Source of the DNA: Lachnospiraceae bacterium NK4A144
GTDB taxonomy: Bacteria > Bacillota > Clostridia > Lachnospirales > Lachnospiraceae
Assembly (NCBI GenBank): GCA_000424365.1
Contig: AUJT01000019.1
Coordinates: forward strand, 1-64,000
Direction of reading: 5' to 3'
Length of the DNA: 64,000 nucleotides
Shown here: in pieces, positions 1 to 7,946 of the stretch
How positions within the stretch are numbered: the stretch's first letter is position 1
How the letters are laid out: every line of letters begins with the position of its first letter
Notes under the pieces: generated by a model
Database searches by the model: none
What the model saw: the letters and a program-made list of their open reading frames with translations, nothing else
What the model was told of the DNA's origin: nothing
Position numbers and translations under genes: made by a program

Positions 1-204
1 CATATGACGGGGCGTTGCCTGGCCTTTTCTGATTCTTTCATATGTTGCATAAAGATCAGAAAGATCCATCTCCTCCACGAATGCGCTTACCAGGCGAACC
101 GGATCGTCATCTGCTATTGATAACTCTATGTCGAGCGGAAGTTTTATTTGATGATTTAAGGAAGAAAGGCTATAATTTCCTTGTAATATATTGTTTAGTC
201 GCAT
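1..204 (-). CDS. IS1182-type transposase, N-terminal part
   Basis: Partial gene: it starts at the ATG whose complement is at 202-204 (an alternative ATG lies 6 bases upstream) and runs off the left edge after 68 codons without a stop. The product begins MRLNNILQGNYS and contains LPLDIELSIADDDPVRL, EEMDLSDLYATYERIRKG and ATPRHM. This is how IS1182/IS1380-like DDE transposases with an N-terminal DUF772 region start in Clostridia. Only the N-terminal domain is visible, so catalytic residues cannot be checked. The reading direction is away from the glycan genes. Its upstream side carries two hairpins (221-250 and 281-314), which fit the end of an insertion sequence. Confidence 0.75.
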   Translation of the reverse strand, partial: MRLNNILQGNYSLSSLNHQIKLPLDIELSIADDDPVRLVSAFVEEMDLSDLYATYERIRKGQATPRHM

Positions 205-220
205 AAACATATTTTACAGC

Positions 221-250
221 AAAAGCCAGACTTTTCGAAGCCTGGCTTTT
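221..250. terminator. Hairpin upstream of the IS1182-type transposase
   Basis: AAAAGCCAG (221-229) pairs with CTGGCTTTT (242-250) around a 12-base loop. The A-run on one side and T-run on the other make it terminator-like in both directions. It lies between the transposase start and the presumed outer end of the element, where such hairpins often block read-in transcription. Confidence 0.5.
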
Positions 251-280
251 GTATTAATACAGTATTATCGCATGACAAAA

Positions 281-314
281 GGGCTGTCGCACTAATTGCT
301 TAGTGCGACAGCCC
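281..314. repeat. Perfect 14-bp inverted repeat at the IS boundary
   Basis: GGGCTGTCGCACTA (281-294) and TAGTGCGACAGCCC (301-314) are perfect complements separated by ATTGCT. GGGCTGTCGCAC-type sequences are commonly found at the ends of IS1182-like elements in Firmicutes, so this probably marks the outer end of the element. The next gene starts only about 20 bases away, so the insertion may have removed that gene's native upstream region. Confidence 0.55.
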
Positions 315-336
315 CTTGTTGTTTAGGAAAAGACGG

Positions 337-1095
337 ATGAAAAATATGATTGAAGAAAATTTACAGCTAAAGAGAATAGAAAATATTAGTAAAATAATAG
401 AAGCTAGTATAAAGATTCAGACAGAAATACTATGGGCAAATATTTTTTCCAACACGATTCAGGGAAGTGAGTGGTTAAAGCCTATGTCACTTTCTCCGGG
501 ACGGGCTGCGCTTGGATATCCGGCGTTGTATGCCCTATATCGTATATTAAACGATGTTCATCCTAAAAGCATCTTGGAGATGGGATTGGGACAGTCAACA
601 AAACTAATCTCGAATTATATGAATAGTATAGGTAATACCGATGATTATCATCACTATGTGGTAGAGCACAATCAGTCATGGATTGATTATTTTACAGATA
701 CATTTGATATATCAAAGAGGACAGAAATAGTCTATTTACCGGGAATACATGAAGCTATGGATATTCCGTTAAATAATGGAAAAGATGTATTTCATTATGA
801 TGGTTTTGAACAAGCATTTAGTGACAAAAAATTTGATCTGATCCTAATTGATGGACCGAATGGTAGTGAAGTATATTCAAGAGTTGATATCATCGGAATT
901 CTGCCATCATGTCTTAATCAGTCATTTGCTATCATTATTGATGATTATGAAAGGGTAGGAGAGCAGAATACCATGTGCATTGTAAAGCATATGCTTAAAG
1001 AGGAAGGAATAGCGTTCTGCGAGGGTTTATATTCAGGAGAAAAGATTACCGGAGTGCTTGCATCGGAAGACTGGAGATATCTGTGTACACTTTAA
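337..1095 (+). CDS. Rossmann-fold SAM-methyltransferase-like protein
   Basis: A 252-residue soluble protein. The stretch ILEMGLGQSTKLI (about residue 80) looks like a class I methyltransferase glycine-rich motif. VVEHNQSWIDYF resembles the acidic strand 2 that binds the SAM ribose. FDLILIDGPNGS followed by IIIDDYER resembles strand 4 and 5 motifs of O-methyltransferase or CmcI-like folds. No signal peptide or membrane segment is visible. The ATG at 337 follows AGGAAA. TTG codons at 316 and 319 would place the start inside the IS hairpin and are less likely. It is the first gene after the IS end, so its N-terminus could have been altered by the insertion. The substrate is unknown; its neighbours suggest glycan modification. 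Confidence 0.55.
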   Translation: MKNMIEENLQLKRIENISKIIEASIKIQTEILWANIFSNTIQGSEWLKPMSLSPGRAALGYPALYALYRILNDVHPKSILEMGLGQSTKLISNYMNSIGNTDDYHHYVVEHNQSWIDYFTDTFDISKRTEIVYLPGIHEAMDIPLNNGKDVFHYDGFEQAFSDKKFDLILIDGPNGSEVYSRVDIIGILPSCLNQSFAIIIDDYERVGEQNTMCIVKHMLKEEGIAFCEGLYSGEKITGVLASEDWRYLCTL

Positions 1096-1188
1096 TAATA
1101 TGATTACAGTGTCAAAAGTTAAAATCCGATAGATCTTGTGTAAAGAGAATTTTTTCTAAAATTTATAAACTGACATAGAGGAAGAAAT

Positions 1189-2166
1189 ATGCAACTATCA
1201 GTTTCTGTAATTATTACGGTATACAATAAAGAGGGGACGCTTCGTCGTGCAATAGAATCTGCATTGATGCAGAAGGTTGACTTTGTGTACAAGATTGTAA
1301 TAGTGGATGATGGATCAGAGGATAGAAGTGCGGATATTATCAGTGAATACGAAAAGAAATATCCTAATACGATAATATACTGTCAAAACGATCAAAATAT
1401 TGGGCTTGGAGGTACGATTTTCTGGGCGTATAACAATCTGGATACAAAGTATTTCACTGTATTAGATGCAGATGATTATTGGATTAATGATCGCAAGATT
1501 TATAAAGCTGTACATTTTTTAGAAGAACATGATGATTATTCTAGTTATGGCTCGAACTTTTATGTGGAGGCAGACGGAGAAGAAAGAGTTGCTGCAGTTG
1601 AGGCTGATGGTGACAGAACAGCGATGAATGTATTGGAAGTGACGTTTCTTCAGACATCAGCCAGTGTGTTTCGAAATTTTTTTAGTAAGGAAATTTTGGA
1701 TGATATCAATAAAAGGATAGATGGCAGACGTGTTCATACGTTTCAGGCAGACACATTTCGGAATCATTTAAGTATACATTTTGGAAAACAATATTTCGAG
1801 AATTCGTTAGATTTTGTTTTCGATGTTGGTAGTGGGAATGGTATATGGAGCAGAATGACACCGTTTGAACGATCCGTGCTCAATGTAAATATATATTTTG
1901 AAATCTATGATTTTCTTAGAACAGAGTTTGGAGAGAATCTTAATTCTGAATATTGCATTCGAACAAGTAAGAAGGTTTATGAGCAGGCTGTTGCACAATT
2001 GGCTGTGGTGATGCAGCAACATAAGCTTTCAGAATTGAAATTGGATTCATATGTTATAGATTCTCTCAGATTTAAGGATGCAAGCCCATATAATATAGTT
2101 ATTAAGCTGTTGGAATTTGAAAGAATACTTGGGGGACATGAAATTATCTTGGAAAAATGTATTTAA
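1189..2166 (+). CDS. Family 2 glycosyltransferase
   Basis: A 325-residue cytosolic GT-A glycosyltransferase. It opens with SVSVIITVYNKEGTLRRAI, followed by IVIVDDGSEDRS for nucleotide binding and FTVLDADDYW containing the metal-binding DxD motif near residue 95. The start is an ATG after GAGGAAG at good spacing. The C-terminal half is helical and has no recognisable domain. It lies just upstream of the flagellin gene, so transfer of a sugar onto the flagellin glycan is a reasonable inference. Donor and acceptor cannot be read from the sequence. Confidence 0.85.
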   Translation: MQLSVSVIITVYNKEGTLRRAIESALMQKVDFVYKIVIVDDGSEDRSADIISEYEKKYPNTIIYCQNDQNIGLGGTIFWAYNNLDTKYFTVLDADDYWINDRKIYKAVHFLEEHDDYSSYGSNFYVEADGEERVAAVEADGDRTAMNVLEVTFLQTSASVFRNFFSKEILDDINKRIDGRRVHTFQADTFRNHLSIHFGKQYFENSLDFVFDVGSGNGIWSRMTPFERSVLNVNIYFEIYDFLRTEFGENLNSEYCIRTSKKVYEQAVAQLAVVMQQHKLSELKLDSYVIDSLRFKDASPYNIVIKLLEFERILGGHEIILEKCI

Positions 2167-2184
2167 AATAAAACAAAAAAACAC

Positions 2185-2211
2185 TATTGTGTATACAAAA
2201 ATGACCGATAT
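2185..2211 (+). promoter_or_regulatory. Candidate SigD (sigma-28) promoter of flagellin
   Basis: ACCGATAT at 2204-2211 matches the SigD -10 element GCCGATAT at 7 of 8 positions. The -35 at the right spacing is TATT (2185-2188), a weak match to TAAA. Position and target gene make it plausible. It would give a leader of about 165 bases. Confidence 0.45.
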
Positions 2212-2384
2212 AAAAGGTGTAAAGAAGATTGCAGCACTTGATTGGGACATAAAACGATAGTAAATCGGAGCTTCCCAGGGGCATCGGATTTATTATACGG
2301 GAGAAATCCCACTGTGTTACAGTTTTTAAATCACTAATGGTCCAAAATGGAATTTGGATTTCAAACACACATGGAGGTAATTTT
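2212..2384 (+). promoter_or_regulatory. Structured flagellin 5' leader with GGA motifs
   Basis: The leader contains a GAAA-capped hairpin (GGGA 2299-2302, TCCC 2307-2310) and a longer pairing of TAAATC (2261-2266) with GATTTA (2287-2292). Just before the start codon are three GGA motifs: ATGGA at 2347, TTGGAT at 2354 and ATGGAGG at 2371. The last one is the Shine-Dalgarno sequence. GGA motifs at a flagellin ribosome binding site are the type of site CsrA occupies in the Bacillus FliW-CsrA-Hag circuit. No cyclic-di-GMP (GEMM) riboswitch signature was seen. Confidence 0.4.
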
Positions 2385-3245
2385 ATGGTAGTACAGCACA
2401 ACATGACAGCGGCAAATGCAAACAGACAGCTCGGCATCACAACAGGTTCCCTTGCAAAGTCAAGTGAGAAACTGTCATCCGGTTACAAAGTAAACCGTGC
2501 AGCAGATGATGCATCAGGTCTCTCTATCAGTGAGAAGATGAGAAAGCAGATTCGTGGACTTACACAGGCATCTGCAAATGCTCAGGATGGTATCTCAATG
2601 GTACAGACAGCTGAAGGTGCACTTACAGAAGTGCATGATATGCTTCAGAGAATGAATGAGCTTTCTGTAAAGGCTGCAAATGGAACACTTGCTTCTTCAG
2701 ATCGCCAGAATATTCAGGATGAACTTGATCAGCTTACATCTGAGATCAATCGTGTATCTACAACAACGAAGTTTAATGAGCTGTACCTTCTTTCCGGTAC
2801 TGTTCAGACAGGATCAACATCGATCAATGGTTCTGTTCTTGGTGTAAGTCTTCAGGTTGGAGCAGATCCGAAGGCATCCAATAAGATTGCTGTTGGCATC
2901 ACAGCTATGAACAGCAAGACATTGTTTGGAACAGATGCGCTCAGCGTTAAGGATTCCACAGGTGCACTGGCATCTTCTGTAATTAAGAAGATCGGTAGCG
3001 CGATCGCTACAGTATCCAAGCAGAGATCTGCACTTGGTGCGGTTCAGAACAGACTTGAGCACACCATCAAGAATCTGGATAACATTGTTGAGAATACCAC
3101 ATCAGCTGAGTCTGCTATCCGCGATACAGATATGGCATCTGAGATGGTTCAGTACTCGAAGAATAATATTCTTCAGCAGGCAGGTCAGTCTATGCTGGCT
3201 CAGGCTAATCAGGCTAATCAGGGTGTTCTTTCACTTCTTGGCTAA
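2385..3245 (+). CDS. fliC: Flagellin
   Basis: A 286-residue flagellin, the structural subunit of the filament exported through the flagellar type III system. The N-terminal D0/D1 region begins MVVQHNMTAANANRQLG and contains SSGYKVNRAADDASGLSISEK. The C-terminal D0/D1 ends NILQQAGQSMLAQANQ and LSLLG. The middle (about residues 140-200) is short and rich in Ser/Thr, so there is no large D2/D3 domain; these residues are candidate O-glycosylation sites. The start at 2385 was chosen because GGAGG lies 7 bases upstream and the family begins with this motif. An in-frame ATG at 2337 is rejected. Codon use is more regular than in the neighbours, as expected for a highly expressed gene. It is closed by a strong terminator. 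Confidence 0.97.
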   Translation: MVVQHNMTAANANRQLGITTGSLAKSSEKLSSGYKVNRAADDASGLSISEKMRKQIRGLTQASANAQDGISMVQTAEGALTEVHDMLQRMNELSVKAANGTLASSDRQNIQDELDQLTSEINRVSTTTKFNELYLLSGTVQTGSTSINGSVLGVSLQVGADPKASNKIAVGITAMNSKTLFGTDALSVKDSTGALASSVIKKIGSAIATVSKQRSALGAVQNRLEHTIKNLDNIVENTTSAESAIRDTDMASEMVQYSKNNILQQAGQSMLAQANQANQGVLSLLG

Positions 3246-3281
3246 CGAAGACCATAAGATAGTTTTTGAAATACCTGGGAA

Positions 3282-3313
3282 AAGACCCCACCTCTTAGGA
3301 GGTGGGGTTTTTC
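3282..3313 (+). terminator. Rho-independent terminator of flagellin
   Basis: CCCCACCTC (3286-3294) pairs perfectly with GAGGTGGGG (3299-3307) around a 4-base loop, preceded by AAAGA and followed by TTTTT. It separates the flagellin transcript from the glycosyltransferase array. Confidence 0.95.
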
Positions 3314-3328
3314 AATTTAAACAACTGT

Positions 3329-3355
3329 TGAATTTTTTGTACTTTGTTCCGATAA
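3329..3355 (+). promoter_or_regulatory. Candidate SigD promoter of the glycosyltransferase array
   Basis: TGAA (3329-3332), a 15-base spacer and TCCGATAA (3348-3355) match the SigD consensus TAAA-N15-GCCGATAA at 10 of 12 positions with exact spacing. It lies just after the flagellin terminator and 40 bases before the first CgeB-like gene. This would place the glycan array under flagellar control. Confidence 0.6.
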
Positions 3356-3394
3356 AGAATGTGAGGATAGTTATTTGATGCAAGGGGGAGGGCT

Positions 3395-4603
3395 ATGAGA
3401 CTTTTGGTTTTCAGATGGGCCTGTTTTACTCAGGCTGATGTAGAAGAGGCATTAAATAAGCTTGGAATCGAATTTGACACATTTGATACGTCAGTCAAAA
3501 GGAATTTATATAAGGACGAAGATTTTATCGAAAAGGTTATCAAAATTATCAGAGCTAAGGCGTATGACGCGGTTTTTAGTGTGAATTATGTTTCGTCTCT
3601 TAGTGAAGCATGTCATCAGTGTGATGTGACTTATCTTGCCTGGTCATATGATTCTCCATTGAATATAGGATATATACACATATTAAAGTATCCTACAACA
3701 CATGTTTTTTCTTTTGACAGGGAAGAATGTAAGCGCGTGAAGAGGGCGTATGATACGAATAATGTCCATCATTTACCGCTTGCTGTGAATGTGGGGAGGT
3801 TTGATAGTTATCAGTTATCACCTTCAGACTGGGAACGTTACAGAGCAGATATTTCTTTTGTAGGTCAGCTTTATGACAATATATTTGAAGAGGTCACTTC
3901 TGTCCTTCCGGATTTTTATAAAGCATATTTTAACGCAATGAATGATGTGCAGCTAAAAACTTATGGTATAGATACGATTTTTGATGGACTATCTACAGAT
4001 ATCTTAAAAGAAGTATCTACAAAGGAATTTAAGGATAGTCTTAGTGAATTGTATCTTAAAGAAGGTTCAAAGGAAACGGAGGAAAATGAAATCTCACCCG
4101 GTATTTTGAGATATCTTATGGAGCAGTATGTGACACACAGGGAGAGGATCACACTTCTGGAGCTTCTTGGACGTCATTACAATGTACATTTTTACTCTTA
4201 TCAGGATAACCAGATCCTTCAGAATGTTGAAAAATGCGGCACACTTGCATGGGATAGTGAAATGCCGAAATCATTTAAAGGATCAAAAATAAATCTCAAT
4301 ATATCACTTCGAACGATCATATCAGGTATACCGCAGCGTTGCCTTGACATCATGGCAGCGGGAGGTTTTTTGCTGTCCAATTATCAGGAAGAGCTGGATG
4401 AAATGATCCCACGATATGCATGTGAAATGTATAGCTCTATAGAAGAAGCATACGACAAAGCCGGGTATTATCTGCAGCATGATGAAGAAAGAAAAAGAAT
4501 CGCTGACAAAGGTCGGGAAGTAATGTTGAGAGATTTTACTTATGAAGACAGATTGCGCAGGATATTAAAGACGGCAGGGCTTGGGTCAAAGCTTGGGAAA
4601 TGA
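3395..4603 (+). CDS. CgeB-like glycosyltransferase (DUF3880 + GT group 1)
   Basis: A 402-residue GT-B type enzyme. The N-terminal half contains FSVNYVSSLSEACH and YLAWSYDSPLN, typical of the DUF3880 region of CgeB-like proteins, then ISFVGQLYDN. The C-terminal half contains GIPQRCLDIMAAGGFLLSNY and ends with MLRDFTYEDRL, the glycosyl-transferase-group-1 domain of this family. CgeB proteins decorate spore coats or flagella. The ATG follows GGGGGAGG. It is the first gene behind a SigD-like promoter, and a close paralogue lies at 5308-6498. A role as a flagellin glycosyltransferase is inferred from position. Confidence 0.82.
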   Translation: MRLLVFRWACFTQADVEEALNKLGIEFDTFDTSVKRNLYKDEDFIEKVIKIIRAKAYDAVFSVNYVSSLSEACHQCDVTYLAWSYDSPLNIGYIHILKYPTTHVFSFDREECKRVKRAYDTNNVHHLPLAVNVGRFDSYQLSPSDWERYRADISFVGQLYDNIFEEVTSVLPDFYKAYFNAMNDVQLKTYGIDTIFDGLSTDILKEVSTKEFKDSLSELYLKEGSKETEENEISPGILRYLMEQYVTHRERITLLELLGRHYNVHFYSYQDNQILQNVEKCGTLAWDSEMPKSFKGSKINLNISLRTIISGIPQRCLDIMAAGGFLLSNYQEELDEMIPRYACEMYSSIEEAYDKAGYYLQHDEERKRIADKGREVMLRDFTYEDRLRRILKTAGLGSKLGK

Positions 4604-4615
4604 GAGGAGAAAAGA

Positions 4616-5308
4616 GTGGGGGAAAAGAAATATAAGGCTGGCTTTTATGGGGAAATGCTTGGCAGATATCAAGAGATTGAAAAAATAAAGATGCCCTTAA
4701 AAGATTCTACAAAAGGCTATTTACGTGGACTTTGTGATGCTCAGGCAGGGCAATTCGGGGGATTATTTACGTTGCATCACATGCCTGACTATGTGCTTGA
4801 TGATCTAAGAGAAGTTCTTCCGCTTCCGGATGAGTACAAAAAAAATAATGATGATAAGATAAATTATTATGAATATCTGATCCTTCCGCAGCTTGCATTT
4901 CTTGATAGAAAAAAAATCCTTAGTTTTCTCGTGGCTAAGACGGAAATAGATGCATTTGGCCTTGATTGTAATGTAATGCTGGAAAATTTTCACGATCACG
5001 GAGAGGAAAAGAAAGATTTTTTGGAACTCTGTTCTGAATCAGAGATTAGCATAATCATACCGGAAAGAACGATTCCTGAAATGATGTCTGAGGAAGTCCT
5101 CACAGCTGTACTCGCCGGAAATTTTGTCATGATTCCTTTCAATAGTTCTTATTTTGCGTATTTTCCACGGGGAAGTATTGTTTTTTATATGGACTTTTTT
5201 GATGCTCAGGAGAAGATTGAGTACTATTTGAAAAATGCAGAAGAGCGTATGGAAGTGGCAAAAAGAGGGCAGGAAATTGTACAGCATCTTTTACAGGAGC
5301 AAAAATAA
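4616..5308 (+). CDS. CgeB-related protein lacking the N-terminal half
   Basis: A 230-residue protein starting at GTG after GAGGAG. Its last 90 residues (ISIIIPERTIPEMMSEEVLT, then VLAGNFVMIPFNSSYF and AKRGQEIVQHLL) can be laid over the C-terminal acceptor half of the two CgeB-like neighbours, but the residues are poorly conserved and the DUF3880-like region is missing. It sits between the two full-length paralogues and its stop overlaps the next start by one base, indicating tight translational coupling. It may be a degenerate copy kept as a partner subunit. I do not recognise the first 130 residues. Confidence 0.5.
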   Translation: MGEKKYKAGFYGEMLGRYQEIEKIKMPLKDSTKGYLRGLCDAQAGQFGGLFTLHHMPDYVLDDLREVLPLPDEYKKNNDDKINYYEYLILPQLAFLDRKKILSFLVAKTEIDAFGLDCNVMLENFHDHGEEKKDFLELCSESEISIIIPERTIPEMMSEEVLTAVLAGNFVMIPFNSSYFAYFPRGSIVFYMDFFDAQEKIEYYLKNAEERMEVAKRGQEIVQHLLQEQK

Positions 5309-6498
5309 TGAGACTATTGGTGTATCGATGGCGTTCCCTGACAAACTATGATCTTGAGGAAGAGTTAAAGAACATGGGTATGGAGTTTGATGTATTTGAT
5401 GATGAATGCGATCTGACTCTTTTTCAGGATCACCATTTTTATGAAATAGTATGCTCATATCTAAAAAAAAGAGAATATGATGCAGTTTTCAGTATAAATT
5501 ATTTTTCTGCTATAGCTGAAGCCTGCCATGAGGCAGATGTAATGTATATATCATGGTCGTACGATTCTCCAATGCGTATTGAAACTTCAGAGGGATTGTA
5601 CTACGACACAAGTAAGCTTTTTGCTTTTGACGCACAAGAAGTTGGGGATATTAGAAAGAAATATGGTATCAGCAATGTGTGGCATATGCCACTTGCTGTT
5701 AGTACAAGGAGGTTTGACAGACACATTCCGTCAAGCTTGCAAAGAAAAAAATATAATTCTGAAATATCGTTTGTAGGTCAGCTGTATGACAACGGATTGA
5801 ACTATGATCTGAAAAACATCCCGGAATATTGGCAGGAATATATCCATGCGCTCACAGATGTCCAGCTTGATACTTATGGAAAGGATGTCATGAAAGCCGC
5901 ACTTTCGGAAGAGGTACGAAAGGCTGTATCTACGCCGGAATTTATGAAGGCTGTGGGAAATGCGATCTACCTTAAAGGTGAGAAGAAACCGGATGTGATA
6001 CAGGATCTGTTTTTGTGGGTTCTGATGTGTAAAAATGTCACCTATAGAGAAAGACTGATGTTATTGGAAATGTTGGGACGCCGATTTCCGGTGAAGTTCT
6101 TTTCTTATCAAAAGTCAGAGGTTCTTCAAAACGTCGAATATTGTGGTCAGGTTGACTGGTTTAAGGAAATGCCGGATGTATTTAAGTGTAGCAAAATAAA
6201 TCTGAATATCACAGTACGGAAAATAGTAAGCGGTATCCCTCAGAGATGCCTGGATATAATGGGCTGTGGAGGATTTCTCTTGTCAAATTACCAGCAGGAA
6301 CTGGCTGAACTTGTTCCTCAGGATGCCTGTGTGATGTATGAAAGCATAGGGGATGCTTGTGAAAAGGCAGAATATTATCTAAAACATGACTATGAGAGAA
6401 AAAAAACTGCGCAGAGGGGATATGAAATCATGAAAAGGGATTTCAACTATCGTGATCGTATAGAGAGGATGTTGAAGATAACAGGATTGACAAAATGA
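5308..6498 (+). CDS. CgeB-like glycosyltransferase, second copy
   Basis: A 396-residue paralogue of the protein at 3395-4603 with the same order of motifs: RLLVYRWRSLTNYDLEEEL at the N-terminus, FSINYFSAIAEACHEADV, SWSYDSPM, ISFVGQLYDN, then SGIPQRCLDIMGCGGFLLSNY and MKRDFNYRDR. Its start codon overlaps the stop of the preceding gene (TAATG). The tandem arrangement suggests duplication followed by divergence in sugar or acceptor use. GT-B glycosyltransferase activity is inferred from the family. Confidence 0.82.
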   Translation: MRLLVYRWRSLTNYDLEEELKNMGMEFDVFDDECDLTLFQDHHFYEIVCSYLKKREYDAVFSINYFSAIAEACHEADVMYISWSYDSPMRIETSEGLYYDTSKLFAFDAQEVGDIRKKYGISNVWHMPLAVSTRRFDRHIPSSLQRKKYNSEISFVGQLYDNGLNYDLKNIPEYWQEYIHALTDVQLDTYGKDVMKAALSEEVRKAVSTPEFMKAVGNAIYLKGEKKPDVIQDLFLWVLMCKNVTYRERLMLLEMLGRRFPVKFFSYQKSEVLQNVEYCGQVDWFKEMPDVFKCSKINLNITVRKIVSGIPQRCLDIMGCGGFLLSNYQQELAELVPQDACVMYESIGDACEKAEYYLKHDYERKKTAQRGYEIMKRDFNYRDRIERMLKITGLTK

Positions 6499-6522
6499 GC
6501 ATTTGGATGAGGTGATGGAAGC

Positions 6523-7239
6523 ATGGACACCAGGATATATATCATGACACATAAAAAATGCAGTTATCCGGATGAAAAATGTTACTATCCACTGCAGGTC
6601 GGAGCAGCACTTCATGAGAGTCTCCATTATGAACGGGATGACACAGGAGACAATATATCCGAAAAAAATGATTATTATTGTGAATTAACCGGTTTGTATT
6701 GGATATGGAAAAATTGCAATTGTGACAATGTTGGAATTTGCCATTACCGAAGATATTACTCAGATGATGATGCAGAGAGGATACTTTATCAGGATGAATA
6801 CGAGGAATTATTAAAAAAATATGACATAATCATTCCCAGGACAACATACACATCAATGCCGACTTATCCTTTTTTTTCAATTAGTCATAAATCGCCTGCA
6901 TTGAATATAAGCAGGAATTATATAGCAGAAAATTGCCCGTCATATCTTGAGTCGTTTGAATGGAATATGAACAAGTATTTCTTTAGTGGATGTAACATGC
7001 TTGTTACAAAGAAAGCTTTATTTGATAAATATTGCGAATGGTTGTTTCCTTTGTTGTTTTGCGTCGAAAAAGAGTTGAGACCGGATGAGATAAAAGACAG
7101 TTATCAGAGACGTGTAATGGGTTTTTTGTCAGAGCGGTTAATGAGAGTATGGCTCACTATGCAGGATGCACGGATAAAAGAAGTACGTATGGTGCAGACC
7201 GATGTACCGGGGGCGAAGATAACATATGGGAGTGACTAA
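6523..7239 (+). CDS. DUF4422 glycosyltransferase-like protein
   Basis: A 238-residue protein with the DUF4422 signature. It starts with IYIMTHKKC, then YYPLQVGAAL, GDNISEKNDYYCELTGLYW and IWKN, followed by VGICHYRRYY. DUF4422 proteins are found in capsule and exopolysaccharide loci and are presumed glycosyltransferases. FSGCNMLVTKKALFDKYCEW near residue 155 is also characteristic. The ATG follows GGAAGC. A second DUF4422 protein starts at 63046. Confidence 0.82.
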   Translation: MDTRIYIMTHKKCSYPDEKCYYPLQVGAALHESLHYERDDTGDNISEKNDYYCELTGLYWIWKNCNCDNVGICHYRRYYSDDDAERILYQDEYEELLKKYDIIIPRTTYTSMPTYPFFSISHKSPALNISRNYIAENCPSYLESFEWNMNKYFFSGCNMLVTKKALFDKYCEWLFPLLFCVEKELRPDEIKDSYQRRVMGFLSERLMRVWLTMQDARIKEVRMVQTDVPGAKITYGSD

Positions 7240-7250
7240 GGGGAGAAAAT

Positions 7251-7934
7251 ATGGCATTGATAATGGACGAAGTTGGGTGGTTATATAGGCAGGTATTAGA
7301 GACAGGGGCAAGAAGAATAGCTGATATGGGGGCATTTTTAGCATTTTCAGGTTTGCTTTCCAGAAATTATCTGGATGCCTCATTGGATGAAAGTTTACAG
7401 ATCGATACCTGGGAGCAGGAAGAGTTTCGGATTTTTCCTGCGCAGAGACATATTTACAATAGGATTTACAGTAGAGATTTATATCCCGACGAGATATATG
7501 ATCAAATTTTTTATTTTTTTTCTGATAGGGAAAAGAAGGTTTCGGATGCTACATTGAAATGGGGATGGAGTCATGGGAAAAAATTGCTTTTTCCCAGAGA
7601 ATTCATTATGTCAGAAGAACTGTATAAATGTGATTTTTTTGATGGTATAGAGGAATACAAATATAAATGTGAAGAATTTTGGAGTATAAACATACAGAAA
7701 AGTCTGACACAGAAAGTATTTGAGCTTTTTAATGCCGGTCGATACGAAGATGCTATGATATGGCTAAATAAATACAAGGGCATTGTAAGGGAAGATATGA
7801 CGCTTCTAAAACTTGGCATCGCGATCAGTTCATCTATAGATGAGATTGAGATGATGTGGAAGTATGTGGGATATGCATATTCGATAGACTCAAATGATAC
7901 GGAATTATCAGAATTGTATAGCAGTATCAGGTAA
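7251..7934 (+). CDS. Uncharacterised protein with TPR-like C-terminus
   Basis: A 227-residue protein I do not recognise. The ATG follows GGGGAG. No membrane segment, signal peptide or cysteine motif is seen. The C-terminal 75 residues (FELFNAGRYEDAMIWLNKYK, then a second helical pair ending YGYAYSIDSND-like) resemble a tetratricopeptide pair, a type of tail that also occurs after glycosyltransferase domains in this array. It lies between DUF4422 and GT92 genes with 11-12-base gaps, so it is surely co-transcribed. An accessory or scaffolding role is a guess. Confidence 0.5.
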   Translation: MALIMDEVGWLYRQVLETGARRIADMGAFLAFSGLLSRNYLDASLDESLQIDTWEQEEFRIFPAQRHIYNRIYSRDLYPDEIYDQIFYFFSDREKKVSDATLKWGWSHGKKLLFPREFIMSEELYKCDFFDGIEEYKYKCEEFWSINIQKSLTQKVFELFNAGRYEDAMIWLNKYKGIVREDMTLLKLGIAISSSIDEIEMMWKYVGYAYSIDSNDTELSELYSSIR

Positions 7935-7946
7935 AGAGGGGAAAGT

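Noticed and set aside
2212-2384. Cyclic-di-GMP riboswitch in the flagellin leader
   Set aside because: Expected by analogy with clostridial flagellar leaders, but the conserved GEMM core sequences are not present.
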